DNA of 64,000 nt from the NCBI RefSeq assembly GCF_018129405.1, contig NZ_JAFCLP010000012.1, forward strand, positions 62,001 to 126,000, in the 5' to 3' direction. Positions 1 to 9,336 of this stretch are shown here, in pieces; within the stretch, counting starts at the first letter, position 1; every line of letters begins with the position of its first letter. The DNA comes from Bradyrhizobium iriomotense. Its GTDB lineage: Bacteria > Pseudomonadota > Alphaproteobacteria > Rhizobiales > Xanthobacteraceae. A model generated the notes under the pieces. That model saw only the letters and a list, made by a program, of their open reading frames with translations, ran no database searches and was not told the DNA's origin. The position numbers and the translations under genes are program-made.

Positions 1-423
1 GTAGGACACGCGCGAGAACGTGGTGCCGGTCATGACCGACTTGCCGCTGACGACCTCAATCAGGTTGTACTGACAGTCGATGCCGTAATTCTCGCTGCTC
101 GGCAGACCCGTGTTGGGATCGACGATCAGGGACGAGCGGCTTGAGGTGAAGCGGATGTCCAGGCGGTGGGTTGGCGGCATGCCCGTCGCCGAGCCGTAAA
201 GCTTGAAGGCCAGGGCATTGCGGACCTCGACGCCGACACGGGCTTCGCGGGAGGCGTTGGGCTTGTTGATGGGCGGCAGCTCGACCCCCATCAGTTTCTC
301 GCGCAGGCCGGGGGTGCCGTCGCCACGGTCGGCATACATCGGCTGGAAGCAGCCAGCCGTCAGCGCCGCCAGTGCGGCGACTGCCAGCAGGCGGGCTGCG
401 ATGCGGATCCTAGCCGACAACAT
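1..423 (-). CDS. lptE: LPS-assembly lipoprotein LptE, C-terminus beyond the window
   Basis: The reading frame on the minus strand starts with ATG at 423 and is still open at base 1, so only the first 141 residues are seen. The N-terminus is a lipoprotein signal: a basic start ([12 protein letters not shown]), a hydrophobic Ala/Leu stretch and a lipobox LTAGC with the acylated Cys near residue 25. The start overlaps the 3' end of leuS by 14 bases, so the two genes are very likely co-transcribed and translationally coupled. In the known family, LptE plugs the LptD barrel in the outer membrane and assists LPS delivery to the surface. The identification rests on the lipobox, the position after leuS (usual in Rhizobiales) and the overall look of the sequence; no single catalytic motif exists. 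Confidence 0.85.
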   Translation of the reverse strand, partial: MLSARIRIAARLLAVAALAALTAGCFQPMYADRGDGTPGLREKLMGVELPPINKPNASREARVGVEVRNALAFKLYGSATGMPPTHRLDIRFTSSRSSLIVDPNTGLPSSENYGIDCQYNLIEVVSGKSVMTGTTFSRVSY

Positions 424-3034
424 TCACGATCCTCTTGGGGACGATGATCACCTTGCGGACGGGCTTGCCGTCCAGGGCCAGCTTTACCGCATCGAGGGCC
501 AAAACGGCAGCCTCGATTTCCGGATTCTGGGCCGCTGTTGCAACTGTGACCTCACCGCGCTTCTTGCCGTTGACCTGGACCACCAGGGTCACGCTGTCTT
601 CAACCAGCAAATCGCGTTCGATTTGGGGCCAATTGGCCTCCGAAACCAGTCCCTTCTGGCCCAGAACCTGCCAGCACTCCTCGGCCAAATGCGGCATCAT
701 CGGCGAGAACAGCTGGACCAGGATCTGGCTGGCCTCCCGGATCGCCCAGGCCAGGTCAGGGCTGGGCTGGCCGGGGCGCTGGAGCACCTCCGAAAACGCA
801 TTCGTGAATTCGCGGATGTGGGCGAGGCACACATTGAAGTGCAGCCGCTCGACGCCGGTGGTGACCTTGTCGAGCGCGCCATGGGCCGCCTTGCGCAAGA
901 GGAGCGCATCCTCGCCGAACGAAGCCGGCCGGGACGCGGCGGCACTCTTGCCGAGTTCCACCGCGTCGTTCACCAGCCGCCACAGCCGCTGCACGAAACG
1001 CGAGGCGCCCTGGACGCGTTCGTCGCTCCAGATCACGTCGCGGTCGGGCGGGGAGTCCGACAGCATGAACCAGCGGGCGACGTCGGCGCCGTAGGTCGCG
1101 ATGATGTCGTCGGGGTCGACCGTGTTCTTCTTCGACTTCGACATCTTCTCGATCGGACCGATCGCGACGTCCTCGCCTGTGCTGAGCAGCGTGGCGCGGC
1201 GTCCGTTGCCGCCGACCTCGATCTTCACCTCGGCCGGCTGCACCCAGGTGCCGTCGGCCTTCTGGTAGGTCTCGTGCACCACCATGCCTTGCGTGAACAT
1301 GCCGGCGAACGGCTCGTCCAGTGCAATGTGCCCGGTCGCCTTCATCGCGCGGGTGAAGAAGCGGCTGTAGAGCAGATGCAGGATCGCGTGCTCGACGCCG
1401 CCGATATACTGGTCGACCGGCAGCATCCGGTTGGCCACGGCAGGCGTCGTCGGCGAATTCTCGTTCCAGGGATCAGTGAAGCGCGCGAAATACCAGGACG
1501 AGTCCACGAAGGTGTCCATGGTGTCGGTTTCGCGTTTCGCCTTGCCGCCGCATTTCGGGCAGGTGACGTGCTTCCAGGTCGGGTGATGGTCGAGGGCGTT
1601 GCCCGGCTTGTCGAAGCTCACATCCTCCGGCAGCACCACCGGCAGGTCCGCATCCGGCACCGGCACCACATCGCATTTCGGGCAATGGATCACCGGGATC
1701 GGGCAGCCCCAATAGCGCTGGCGCGAAATGCCCCAGTCGCGCAGGCGGAAATTCACCTGCCGCTCGCCGACCGGCGCGTTGCCGCGTAGCTCGCTCTCGA
1801 GACGCTTCGCCACCTCTTCCTTGGCCTGCTCGATGGTCATGCCGTCGAGGAAGCGCGAATTGATCATGCGGCCGTCACCGTCATAGGCGGTGTCGGTGAT
1901 GACGAACGATTTCGGATCCTGGCCCTCGGGACAGACGACCGGCGTGTTGCCGAGGGCGTACTTGTTGACGAAGTCGAGGTCCCGCTGGTCGTGCGCGGGG
2001 CAGCCGAAGATCGCGCCGGTGCCGTATTCCATCAGCACGAAATTGGCGACATAGACCGGCAGCTTCCAGCTCGGGTCGAACGGATGCACCGCGCGGATGC
2101 CGGTGTCGAAACCCTGCTTCTCCGCGGTGTCGATGATCTCCTGCGCGGTGCCGATCTTCTTGATGTCGGCAATGAACTGCGCAAGCTTCGGGTTCTTGGC
2201 GGCAGCTGCCTGCGCCAGCGGATGATCCGCCGAGATCGCCATGAACTTCGCGCCGAACAGCGTGTCCGGGCGCGTCGTGAAGATCTTCAGCTCGCTTTCG
2301 CCGGCGGGCGTCGTCGCCGCATCCAGCGCGAAGCGGATCAGCAAGCCTTCCGAGCGGCCGATCCAGTTGCGCTGCATCAGCCGCACCTTGTCGGGCCAGC
2401 GGTCCAGCCCATCCAGCGCCGACAGCAGCTCCTGCGAGTACTTCGTGATCTTGAAGACCCACTGGCTCATCTCGCGCTGCTCGACGATCGCACCGGAGCG
2501 CCAGCCGCGGCCGTCGATCACCTGCTCGTTGGCGAGCACGGTCATGTCGACGGGGTCCCAGTTGAGCTTGCGCTTCTCGCGTTCGGCGAGGCCCGCGGCG
2601 AGCATGTCCAGGAACATCTTCTGCTGATGCTTGTAGTAGCTGGGGTCGCAGGTCGCGAATTCGCGTGACCAGTCCAGCGACAGCCCGATCGAGCGGAGCT
2701 GCTTCTTCATCGCGGCAATGTTGTCGTAGGTCCAGGCCTTCGGGGCGACCTTGCGCTCGATGGCGGCGTTCTCGGCCGGCAGGCCGAAGGCGTCCCAGCC
2801 CATCGGGTGCAGCACGTTGAACCCCTTGGCGCGCATGAAGCGGGCCAGCACGTCGCCGAGCGTGTAATTCCGGACATGGCCGATATGGATGCGCCCGGAC
2901 GGGTAGGGGAACATCTCGAGCACATAATATTTCGGCCGCGAATCGTCGTTCTTCGAGACGAAGATCGCCTGCTGGTCCCAGGCAGCCTGCCAGCGCGGTT
3001 CGGAATCGCGGGCGTTATAGCGTTCGGAGGTCAT
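410..3034 (-). CDS. leuS: leucyl-tRNA synthetase
   Basis: A class I aminoacyl-tRNA synthetase that charges tRNA-Leu in the cytoplasm. From ATG at 3034 the protein has 874 residues, normal for bacterial LeuRS. The HIGH signature is seen as HIGH at residues 50-53 ([16 protein letters not shown]), the KMSKS loop as KMSKSKKN near residue 630, and two CPKC-type Cys pairs lie in the zinc/editing region. The open frame extends 25 codons upstream, but the protein that matches the family begins [10 protein letters not shown], so the shorter start is chosen. The gene is followed by lptE with a 14-base overlap. Nothing is unusual in the motifs. Confidence 0.97.
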   Translation of the reverse strand: MTSERYNARDSEPRWQAAWDQQAIFVSKNDDSRPKYYVLEMFPYPSGRIHIGHVRNYTLGDVLARFMRAKGFNVLHPMGWDAFGLPAENAAIERKVAPKAWTYDNIAAMKKQLRSIGLSLDWSREFATCDPSYYKHQQKMFLDMLAAGLAEREKRKLNWDPVDMTVLANEQVIDGRGWRSGAIVEQREMSQWVFKITKYSQELLSALDGLDRWPDKVRLMQRNWIGRSEGLLIRFALDAATTPAGESELKIFTTRPDTLFGAKFMAISADHPLAQAAAAKNPKLAQFIADIKKIGTAQEIIDTAEKQGFDTGIRAVHPFDPSWKLPVYVANFVLMEYGTGAIFGCPAHDQRDLDFVNKYALGNTPVVCPEGQDPKSFVITDTAYDGDGRMINSRFLDGMTIEQAKEEVAKRLESELRGNAPVGERQVNFRLRDWGISRQRYWGCPIPVIHCPKCDVVPVPDADLPVVLPEDVSFDKPGNALDHHPTWKHVTCPKCGGKAKRETDTMDTFVDSSWYFARFTDPWNENSPTTPAVANRMLPVDQYIGGVEHAILHLLYSRFFTRAMKATGHIALDEPFAGMFTQGMVVHETYQKADGTWVQPAEVKIEVGGNGRRATLLSTGEDVAIGPIEKMSKSKKNTVDPDDIIATYGADVARWFMLSDSPPDRDVIWSDERVQGASRFVQRLWRLVNDAVELGKSAAASRPASFGEDALLLRKAAHGALDKVTTGVERLHFNVCLAHIREFTNAFSEVLQRPGQPSPDLAWAIREASQILVQLFSPMMPHLAEECWQVLGQKGLVSEANWPQIERDLLVEDSVTLVVQVNGKKRGEVTVATAAQNPEIEAAVLALDAVKLALDGKPVRKVIIVPKRIVNVVG

Positions 3035-3231
3035 GGAATCGTTGGGTTTTTCTTGGGTTCGGCCGTCTAAAGACGGCGGACTAGGCCATAGAAGTCCGCG
3101 GGGGGTCAATGGGTTGCCGCGGGGTCAGGAACCTGCCGGGCCGCTCCGCATAACTACCTAGGCCGCCGTTGGGGTGTGATTAAGGGGTCGAATGCGAGGT
3201 TGCGGCTGGCCAGGACCCCAAAATACTCGCA

Positions 3232-4275
3232 ATGGACGCCAGCTTCGACGATCCCGACTATGATTATGCCGCGTCCATCGCCGGACGGGCGATGCGGAGC
3301 ATGGCCGAGCAGCGGATTGCGCCGACGCCGATCAATTTTGCCGTCTGGTACCAGTATTTCGCAGGCAGCCATGACGATCTGCGCGACGCCATCGATCTCC
3401 TGATCGACCACAATCGCCCCTTCGACGCCCGGACCAATCAAAACCTGTTCGAGACTTACATCGCCCCCCAGGTGAGCGCCGTCGTCGTCACCTCCGAGCG
3501 GCTGCACACCCTGATGGGGGCGGCCAAGGAGTTCCTGGCGAGCGCGATCGCCGACAACCATTCGCAGATGCAGGCGATCAGCGAGGTCGCCGACCAGGGC
3601 AAGTCCGGCGTCGACCCGAAGGCGCTGGTCGCCCAGCTCATGAACGAGCTGGCCCGCGCGGCTACAAGGGCGACGCGTCTGGAGGCGGGCTTTGCCGAAA
3701 AGGCCCGCGAGCTCGACGTCATCCGCGACTCGCTGTCCAAGTCCGAGGAGCGCGCGCGGACCGACACGTTGACGGGCCTCGCCAACCGGCGGGCGCTGGA
3801 CGAATTCCTGCGCAAGGCGCAAGTCACGGCGGACTGGGGCGAGCCGCTCAGCGTGCTCCTGCTCGACATCGACCGCTTCAAGACCTTCAACGACGATTTC
3901 GGCCATGGCGTCGGCGACCAGGTGCTGCGCCTCATCGCAAAGGTGCTGCGCGAGAAGGTGCGCGATCAGGATCTGCCGGCGCGCTACGGCGGCGAGGAGC
4001 TGATCGCGGTGCTGCCGGGCGCCGATCTTGCCACCTGTGCCGGAATCGCCGAGCATATCAGGCGCGCGATCGCCGAATGCAGGATCACCCGCCGTTCGAC
4101 CGGCGAGGTCCTGCCCAACATCAGCGTGTCGATCGGCGTGGCGCAGTATCGTTCCGGCGAAGCCATCGCCGATCTCATCGAGCGCTGCGATCGCGCGCTC
4201 TACCTCGCCAAGGGCGGCGGCCGCAATCGCGTGGTGACCGAGATCGAGCTCGACCGCGCGGGGGCTGCGGGCTAG
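3232..4275 (+). CDS. diguanylate cyclase (GGDEF) with inhibitory site
   Basis: A soluble 347-residue protein that should make cyclic di-GMP from two GTP. The C-terminal GGDEF domain starts with DTLTGLANRRALDEF near residue 178 and carries the active-site loop RYGGEEL near residue 252. An RDQD motif lies exactly five residues before GGEEL, matching the RxxD product-inhibition site. The N-terminal 170 residues have no recognised sensor domain and no membrane segment; the stretch just before the GGDEF domain is charged and could be a short coiled coil for dimerisation. The gene stands alone, divergent from leuS and convergent with a second GGDEF gene at 4465-6168. The input signal is unknown. 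Confidence 0.92.
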   Translation: MDASFDDPDYDYAASIAGRAMRSMAEQRIAPTPINFAVWYQYFAGSHDDLRDAIDLLIDHNRPFDARTNQNLFETYIAPQVSAVVVTSERLHTLMGAAKEFLASAIADNHSQMQAISEVADQGKSGVDPKALVAQLMNELARAATRATRLEAGFAEKARELDVIRDSLSKSEERARTDTLTGLANRRALDEFLRKAQVTADWGEPLSVLLLDIDRFKTFNDDFGHGVGDQVLRLIAKVLREKVRDQDLPARYGGEELIAVLPGADLATCAGIAEHIRRAIAECRITRRSTGEVLPNISVSIGVAQYRSGEAIADLIERCDRALYLAKGGGRNRVVTEIELDRAGAAG

Positions 4276-4301
4276 TTGCGGGTGGGACGACGACGGTGCG
4301 C

Positions 4302-4444
4302 TCCCTCGCCCCGCTTGCGGGGAGAGGGTTGGGGTGAGGGGCTGCTTCCGCAAAGACGGTGAGAGTTGGACTCGCGGAGAGTCCCCCTCACCCGGATTGC
4401 ATCTCCGATGCAATCCGACCTCTCCCCGCAAGCGGGGCGAGGTG
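4302..4444. repeat. large inverted repeat between two convergent GGDEF genes
   Basis: A 22-base arm at 4305-4326 is repeated as its exact reverse complement at 4420-4441. Inside, 4394-4416 forms a second perfect hairpin with 10-base arms and a 3-base loop. The block sits between two converging genes, so it probably ends transcription from both sides, although there is no T tract. The arms resemble GC-rich palindromic repeats scattered through Bradyrhizobium-type genomes (from memory, not searched). Confidence 0.8.
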
Positions 4445-4464
4445 AACAGAGTTGTCCGCGCGGA

Positions 4465-6168
4465 TCAGGCGCTCGCCGCCATCATCATCGCTGCCGTGCC
4501 GGTCTCGATCGCCTGCACGCCGTGCTCGACGACGTTGTTGCGGCCGCGGTGTTTGGCGGCATAGAGCGCGGCGTCGGCGGCTTCGATGAGATCGCCGGGA
4601 CGCAAGGCCTCGTTGGGCTTCGTCGCGGCGACGCCGATCGAGACGGTGACAATCATGTGGGCGGAGGTGATGTGCGGCAGGCACAGTTTCAGCACGGCTG
4701 CGCGCACCAGCTCGCCGATCTCGACGGCGCGGTTCACATCCGTGTTCGGCAGCAGCAAACAGAATTCCTCGCCGCCATAGCGTGCCGCAAACCCCATCGT
4801 GTCGGCGGCGATGCCCGAGAGCGACTCGCCGAGCCTGGTCAGGCAGGAATCGCCTTCGAGATGGCCGTAGGTGTCGTTGAACAGCTTGAAATGGTCGACG
4901 TCGATCATGAGGAGCGCGAGGTCGCTGCCATATTGCTGCGCGCGCATCCATTCGAAATCGAGCCGGCTCTGGAAGCCGCGGCGGTTGGCGAGGCCCGACA
5001 GCATGTCGATCGAGGCCATCACGGTCAGCCGGTCGTTGCTCGCGATCAGCTCGCGCTCGCGCTGGCTGAGTTGCGCGGCCATCGCGTTGAACGCACGGGC
5101 CAGCGGCACGAACTCGGCCGGCAGGCGATTGCGCGCTGCGCGCGCGGAGAGATCACCTTCGCCGAGGCGCTTGGCCATGTCGGCGAGCATCTCGATCGGT
5201 TTGATCACGAGCTTCTCGGCAGCAATCAACGCGCCGAGCAGGACGAACACGACGACGAAAGCGAGCTGGAGATAGGCGGTGCGGATGTCGCGGCTCACCG
5301 CCGCGGATACCTTGTCCTCGTCGATGCTGGCGATCAGGCGGGCATTGGTGCCGGCGATGCGGATATAGCTGACCGCGCGGCGGGAGCCGTCAGCGGCGAG
5401 GAACGAGAGAGAGCCTTCGTCCTGGTCCGAGCGCAGCGCCCTGTCGGCGATCGCGGACATCAGCGGCATGTTGTCGAGCGGACGACCGACCGAGCTGTGC
5501 TGGTCGGCAGGAGCTGCCAGCACGGTGCCGGCGCTGTCGACCAGCACGGCGGTGATGCCGGCGCGGCCGCCGAGATTGTTCATGACCTTCGACATCCAGT
5601 CGAGGTTGACGGTCGCCAGCACGACGGCATCGGCGACGCCGCTGAACGCCGACACGGGGTAGACCGCCATCACCGTTGGCGACGGCACCGGCCGCGACAG
5701 GATGAAATCGCTCAGCACGAAGCGGCCGGTTTGCTGCGCCTGCTGGAAGTAGGGCCGGTCACTGAGATCGAGGCCGACATACATGTTGTTGGTGGCGCAC
5801 TGGATGCGGCCGTCCTGGCCCGCGATCAGCAGCGTGCGAATCCAGGGAAGATTGGAGGGCAGGCTCGCGCGCAGCACGTCGCAGCTCTTGCTGATGCCGC
5901 CGGCCGAGGCGCGGATGAAGGCTTCCGATTTGAGGATTGTCTCGACCGACGAGATCACCTCGCGCTGCGCATCGGCGCTGTGCCGTGCGATGGTGGTGAA
6001 TTCAGCCGCGGCCTGCGCGATCTGCCGCGTACGCGCGTCCTCGAGCGAACGGATGCGCTCGAGCATCAAGGGCGCAACCAGAATCACGGCGAGCAACGCA
6101 AGCCGGGCCCGGATTCCGAGAACCTGCTTGAGTTTCGCTCGTTTGCGGTTGAAACTGACGCTTGCCAT
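4465..6168 (-). CDS. membrane sensor diguanylate cyclase (extracytoplasmic sensor-HAMP-GGDEF)
   Basis: A 567-residue inner-membrane protein. Residues about 20-40 form the first membrane segment (RARLALLAVILVAPLML), followed by a roughly 250-residue periplasmic region with Cache-like features, a second membrane segment near 275-297 (LAFVVVFVLLGALIAAEKLV), a HAMP region, and a C-terminal GGDEF domain beginning MLSGLANRRGFQSRL. The active-site loop is RYGGEEF, so GTP condensation should be possible. No RxxD occurs at the inhibition-site position, unlike the neighbour at 3232. The likely role is sensing a small periplasmic ligand and raising cyclic di-GMP. The start at 6168 is the first ATG ahead of the basic N-terminus (MASVSFNRKRAKLK). 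Confidence 0.9.
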   Translation of the reverse strand: MASVSFNRKRAKLKQVLGIRARLALLAVILVAPLMLERIRSLEDARTRQIAQAAAEFTTIARHSADAQREVISSVETILKSEAFIRASAGGISKSCDVLRASLPSNLPWIRTLLIAGQDGRIQCATNNMYVGLDLSDRPYFQQAQQTGRFVLSDFILSRPVPSPTVMAVYPVSAFSGVADAVVLATVNLDWMSKVMNNLGGRAGITAVLVDSAGTVLAAPADQHSSVGRPLDNMPLMSAIADRALRSDQDEGSLSFLAADGSRRAVSYIRIAGTNARLIASIDEDKVSAAVSRDIRTAYLQLAFVVVFVLLGALIAAEKLVIKPIEMLADMAKRLGEGDLSARAARNRLPAEFVPLARAFNAMAAQLSQRERELIASNDRLTVMASIDMLSGLANRRGFQSRLDFEWMRAQQYGSDLALLMIDVDHFKLFNDTYGHLEGDSCLTRLGESLSGIAADTMGFAARYGGEEFCLLLPNTDVNRAVEIGELVRAAVLKLCLPHITSAHMIVTVSIGVAATKPNEALRPGDLIEAADAALYAAKHRGRNNVVEHGVQAIETGTAAMMMAASA

Positions 6169-6206
6169 CTTCGCTGCCCACCCCGCGGGCTAAGGTAAAG
6201 CGAAGG

Positions 6207-6228
6207 GTTCAAAAACTCTTTCTTGAAC
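6207..6228. promoter_or_regulatory. inverted repeat GTTCAA-N10-TTGAAC in a divergent promoter region
   Basis: A six-base inverted repeat (6207-6212 and 6223-6228) lies between the divergent membrane diguanylate cyclase (start 6168) and the YggS-type gene (start 6278). It could be an operator, but no regulator is known for it and a chance match cannot be excluded. Confidence 0.3.
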
Positions 6229-6277
6229 TCGGTAAAATTGGACTTACCTCCCGTACGATCACGGCCAATCCAACGTC

Positions 6278-6967
6278 ATGACAGAAAAAAGCGCCGCGCC
6301 GATAACCGGCGATTCACCAAACGCACTCGCTTCGGTCGAGGCCGAAATTGCACGCGCCTGCAAGGATGCGCGGCGTGATCGCGCCTCCGTCACGCTGATC
6401 GCGGTGTCCAAGACTTTCGCCGCGGATGCAATTACCCCGGTTATCGCCGCCGGACAGCGCGTATTCGGCGAAAATCGGGTGCAGGAGGCCAAAGGCAAGT
6501 GGCCGGCGTTAACGTCTGTTTACCCCGGTATCGCGCTGCATCTGATCGGGCCGCTGCAGTCCAACAAGGCGAAAGAGGCGGTCGCGCTGTTCGACGCCAT
6601 CCATTCGGTTGATCGCCCGAGCATTTGCCAGGCGTTAGCCAAGGAAATCGAATCACAGAAAAAGCACCCGCAGCTGTTCGTCCAGATCAACACCGGCGAG
6701 GAGCCGCAGAAGGCCGGCGTCGCGCCCGGCGAGGCGGATGCCTTCCTCGCAAGCTGCCGCGACACCTATGGGCTGACGATCTCCGGACTGATGTGCATCC
6801 CGCCGGTCGACGAGCCGCCGGCCGCGCATTTCGCGCTGACCGCCAAGATCGCGGAGCGCAACGGCTTGAAGAATCTCTCGATGGGCATGAGCGCCGATTT
6901 CGCGACCGCGATCATGCTGGGCGCCACGCATGTCCGCGTGGGCAGCGCGATCTTCGGGCATCGGTGA
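6278..6967 (+). CDS. YggS/PLPBP-family pyridoxal-phosphate homeostasis protein
   Basis: A 229-residue cytoplasmic protein of the single-domain alanine-racemase-like fold that binds PLP and buffers vitamin B6. The PLP lysine is K45 in LIAVSKTF; the family strings FGENRVQEAKGKW, HLIGPLQSNKAK, LSMGMSADF and VRVGSAIFG are all present in order. No enzymatic reaction is established for the family; loss disturbs PLP pools and amino-acid metabolism. The gene begins 110 bases from the divergent diguanylate cyclase and ends before a short palindromic hairpin. Family members are often called yggS. Confidence 0.95.
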   Translation: MTEKSAAPITGDSPNALASVEAEIARACKDARRDRASVTLIAVSKTFAADAITPVIAAGQRVFGENRVQEAKGKWPALTSVYPGIALHLIGPLQSNKAKEAVALFDAIHSVDRPSICQALAKEIESQKKHPQLFVQINTGEEPQKAGVAPGEADAFLASCRDTYGLTISGLMCIPPVDEPPAAHFALTAKIAERNGLKNLSMGMSADFATAIMLGATHVRVGSAIFGHR

Positions 6968-6988
6968 TTATCGGCGAATCTATTTTTG

Positions 6989-7014
6989 GTCGTCCTGGCT
7001 TTCGCCAGGACGAC
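6989..7014. repeat. short GTCGTCCTGG palindrome
   Basis: Perfect 11-base arms around a TTTC loop, located between two convergent genes. The same GTCGTCC...GGACGAC arms occur in longer form at 23790-23932, 35855-36008 and 43996-44116. There is no T tract, so terminator activity is uncertain. Confidence 0.7.
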
Positions 7015-7025
7015 GATGGGGCGGC

Positions 7026-7811
7026 CTACACAAACCCCACCGACACCTTCCCCAGCACGCCGAAATCCGCCGCGAAATGATCGCCGGCCTCGATCGGCAG
7101 CGGCGGATGGCACGTGCCTGTGGTCACCACCTCCCCTGCCCGCAAGGTGAGGCCGAGCCCGCGCAGTTCGTTGGCGAGCCAGGCGAGAGCTACGCGGGGA
7201 TCGCCGAGCACGTTCTTGCCGTGGCCGACATAACGCTCGCCGCGCAGCGTGATCTGCGGCCGCTCCTCGACGAGATCCATCGCGCGCCAATCCGCCGACG
7301 TCGCCGCGCCCAGCACGAACAGATGCGCGCAGGCATTGTCGGCGATCAGCTGTGCCTCGCCGGCGCCGGCGAAATCGACAAAGCGCGAATCGGGAATCTC
7401 GATCGCGGGATGGAAGCTGCCGACGGCGGCGAGCACTTCATCGACCGTGTACGGCGTCGCGCGCGGTGGCAGATCGCGGCCCATGCGGAAGGCGAATTCC
7501 GGCTCGCCGACGCGCATCTCGTTGCCCTTCATCGACGCGGTGCCGCCGTCGGCGATCACGGTGTCACTCATGATGCGACCGGCCAGCGGCCCCGCGACGT
7601 TGATGTGCTTCTGCCCGGACTCGCTCGTTGCCGCGATCTTCCAGCCGAACAGTTTCCCGCTCGACAATGTTTCGAGCCCGGCCTGAATGGCATAGCCCTC
7701 AGTGCGGTTCTGCGGCCGCAAGCGCGCTTCCAGCGCGTCGAGCTTGGTGCCGTCGCGCCAGTGCCGAAAGAGGACGCGCGATGCCGCGGCAATCTGATCT
7801 TTCTCGAGCAT
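7026..7811 (-). CDS. 2-keto-4-pentenoate hydratase family protein
   Basis: A 261-residue protein of the fumarylacetoacetase C-terminal fold, in the MhpD/HpcG hydratase subgroup: YAIQ near residue 42, the metal-binding acidic cluster (FAFRMGRDLP, HPAIEIPDSRF) and a C-terminal GDHFAADFGVLG. Such enzymes hydrate 2-oxopent-4-enoate or decarboxylate oxalocrotonate in aromatic meta-cleavage pathways. No dioxygenase, aldolase or other ring-cleavage gene is nearby, so the true substrate is unclear. It is followed by a palindromic hairpin and convergent with the YggS-type gene. Six bases separate its start from the stop of the upstream L,D-transpeptidase, so the two probably form one transcript. Confidence 0.85.
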   Translation of the reverse strand: MLEKDQIAAASRVLFRHWRDGTKLDALEARLRPQNRTEGYAIQAGLETLSSGKLFGWKIAATSESGQKHINVAGPLAGRIMSDTVIADGGTASMKGNEMRVGEPEFAFRMGRDLPPRATPYTVDEVLAAVGSFHPAIEIPDSRFVDFAGAGEAQLIADNACAHLFVLGAATSADWRAMDLVEERPQITLRGERYVGHGKNVLGDPRVALAWLANELRGLGLTLRAGEVVTTGTCHPPLPIEAGDHFAADFGVLGKVSVGFV

Positions 7812-7817
7812 GTGCCC

Positions 7818-8411
7818 TCACCCGATGATGATTCTTGTTCTTGGTCCCAGTCGTCGCAGCAATTGCAGCATCGCGGATTTGGTCATGGAGACGCAGCCCG
7901 CGGTCGGGCCGAAATTGTCGCGGGCCAGATGCAGGAACACCGCGCTGCCGCGGCCGGCGATGCGCGGACGCGTGTTGTGGTCGATTTCGACGATGAAGTC
8001 ATAGAGATGGTCGGCCCGCTTGAGCCGGTCACCGCCCTGCCCCTCGCCGAGCCGGATTCCCTGGTTGTAGTGACGGTCGTTGGGATCCTCGCACCAGGCG
8101 TCCTCGCCGGTGATGATCCGCGCCGGCAGGAAAGTCTGCGGACGGCTGTGCCGGTCGCCGCGCCACCACAGGCGTCTGGGACGGAAGCTACCCCTCGGAG
8201 TACCGCCGTCGCCCTCGCGCTTGTTGGCGAGGATGCCGCCGCGTCCCAGCGCCACCGGTATCGTCAGCTGTCCGGCCGTCAGCCAGCCCCGGCGCGGATT
8301 CCCGGCAGCAGGCTTAACGCGGACCGCGGACAGCGGTCCGAAGCTTCGATTTCGGTTGTAAGTAGCTGAAGCGACGTTGTTTTTCATGTGTACGTGCGAT
8401 GTCGAATTCAT
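7818..8411 (-). CDS. L,D-transpeptidase (YkuD) family protein without clear signal peptide
   Basis: The C-terminal half carries a YkuD-type active site: a His in VFLHLARDNFGP followed by TAGCVSM, where the Cys would be the nucleophile that forms 3-3 cross-links or attaches proteins to peptidoglycan. The open frame gives 197 residues from ATG at 8411; a second ATG at 8387 is possible. Neither start gives a convincing signal peptide or a good ribosome binding site, which is odd for an enzyme expected in the periplasm. It reads into the hydratase gene with a 6-base gap. A stand-alone YkuD-fold protein of this compact kind is common in Rhizobiales, and its exact reaction is not known. Confidence 0.75.
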   Translation of the reverse strand: MNSTSHVHMKNNVASATYNRNRSFGPLSAVRVKPAAGNPRRGWLTAGQLTIPVALGRGGILANKREGDGGTPRGSFRPRRLWWRGDRHSRPQTFLPARIITGEDAWCEDPNDRHYNQGIRLGEGQGGDRLKRADHLYDFIVEIDHNTRPRIAGRGSAVFLHLARDNFGPTAGCVSMTKSAMLQLLRRLGPRTRIIIG

Positions 8412-8591
8412 TACAGGACATTCATCAAAGCGCCCTGCTATTCTGGGTTAGAGTGGTTCTGGCTTGAGAATCGGTAACAGCCCACTACTTCAACACGAAC
8501 AACAATAATAACGGCGACCCCCTAAACTTCCCCTCGCGGCTGGGCGCGGCATGCATGCGCGCCGGGCCGGACTCCAAAAGGATGATACCCC

Positions 8592-9278
8592 ATGGCCAAT
8601 GCCCGCAAGATCCTGATCGTGGATGACGATACCGATCTGCGCGATACGTTGGTGGAGCAATTATCGCTGCACGAAGAATTCGAAGCCTCTGCCGTCGATA
8701 CCGGCGCCAAGGGCGCGAGCGCCGCGAAGGCCAATTCTCCCGATCTCGTTCTGATGGATGTCGGCCTGCCCGATACCGATGGCCGCGAAGTTGTCCGTTC
8801 GCTGCGAAAGGGCGGCTTCAAGGCGCCGATCATCATGCTGACCGGGCATGACACCGATTCCGATACGATTTTGGGCCTGGAATCCGGCGCCAACGACTAT
8901 GTCGCAAAGCCGTTCCGCTTCGCCGTGCTGCTGGCCCGCATCCGCGCCCAGCTCCGCCAGCACGAGGCCAGCGAGGACGCGGTGTTCTCGGTCGGCCCCT
9001 ACTCCTTCCGCCCGGGCTCGAAGATGCTGACCGCGGCCAATGCGCGCAAGGTGCGGCTCACCGAGAAGGAAACCGCCATCCTCCGCTTCCTCTACCGTGC
9101 CGGCCAGATGCCGGTGTCGCGCGAGACCCTGCTCCAGGAGGTCTGGGGCTACAATTCCGGGGTCACCACCCACACGCTGGAAACCCACATCTACCGCCTC
9201 CGCCAGAAGATCGAGAAGGACGCGGCCAACCCCGAGATCCTGGTCACGGAAGCCGGTGGCTACAAGCTGGTGCCGTGA
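8592..9278 (+). CDS. OmpR-type response regulator, orphan
   Basis: A 228-residue two-domain regulator. The receiver domain shows the acidic pocket (VDDDTD at 10-15), the phospho-acceptor D56 in LVLMDVGLPD, the switch Thr in IIMLTGHD and the conserved Lys in YVAKPF. The C-terminal winged helix (from about residue 130) has the OmpR pattern LTEKETAILRFL and HTLETHIYRLRQKIE. No histidine kinase lies next to it, so it is an orphan in this window. A small cyclic-nucleotide-binding gene follows 58 bases downstream on the same strand and may share the transcript. The ATG is preceded by AAAAGGATGATACCC, which contains a usable AGGA. Confidence 0.93.
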   Translation: MANARKILIVDDDTDLRDTLVEQLSLHEEFEASAVDTGAKGASAAKANSPDLVLMDVGLPDTDGREVVRSLRKGGFKAPIIMLTGHDTDSDTILGLESGANDYVAKPFRFAVLLARIRAQLRQHEASEDAVFSVGPYSFRPGSKMLTAANARKVRLTEKETAILRFLYRAGQMPVSRETLLQEVWGYNSGVTTHTLETHIYRLRQKIEKDAANPEILVTEAGGYKLVP

Positions 9279-9336
9279 TACGCTTTAGGGGCGCGCGAAT
9301 CGTTTTAGATGGCGTGCCTTTGAGCCTCGGACCTGA

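Noticed and set aside
203-1789. A 528-codon plus-strand frame opposite leuS
   Set aside because: Shadow of leuS, which has HIGH and KMSKS motifs in the other strand.
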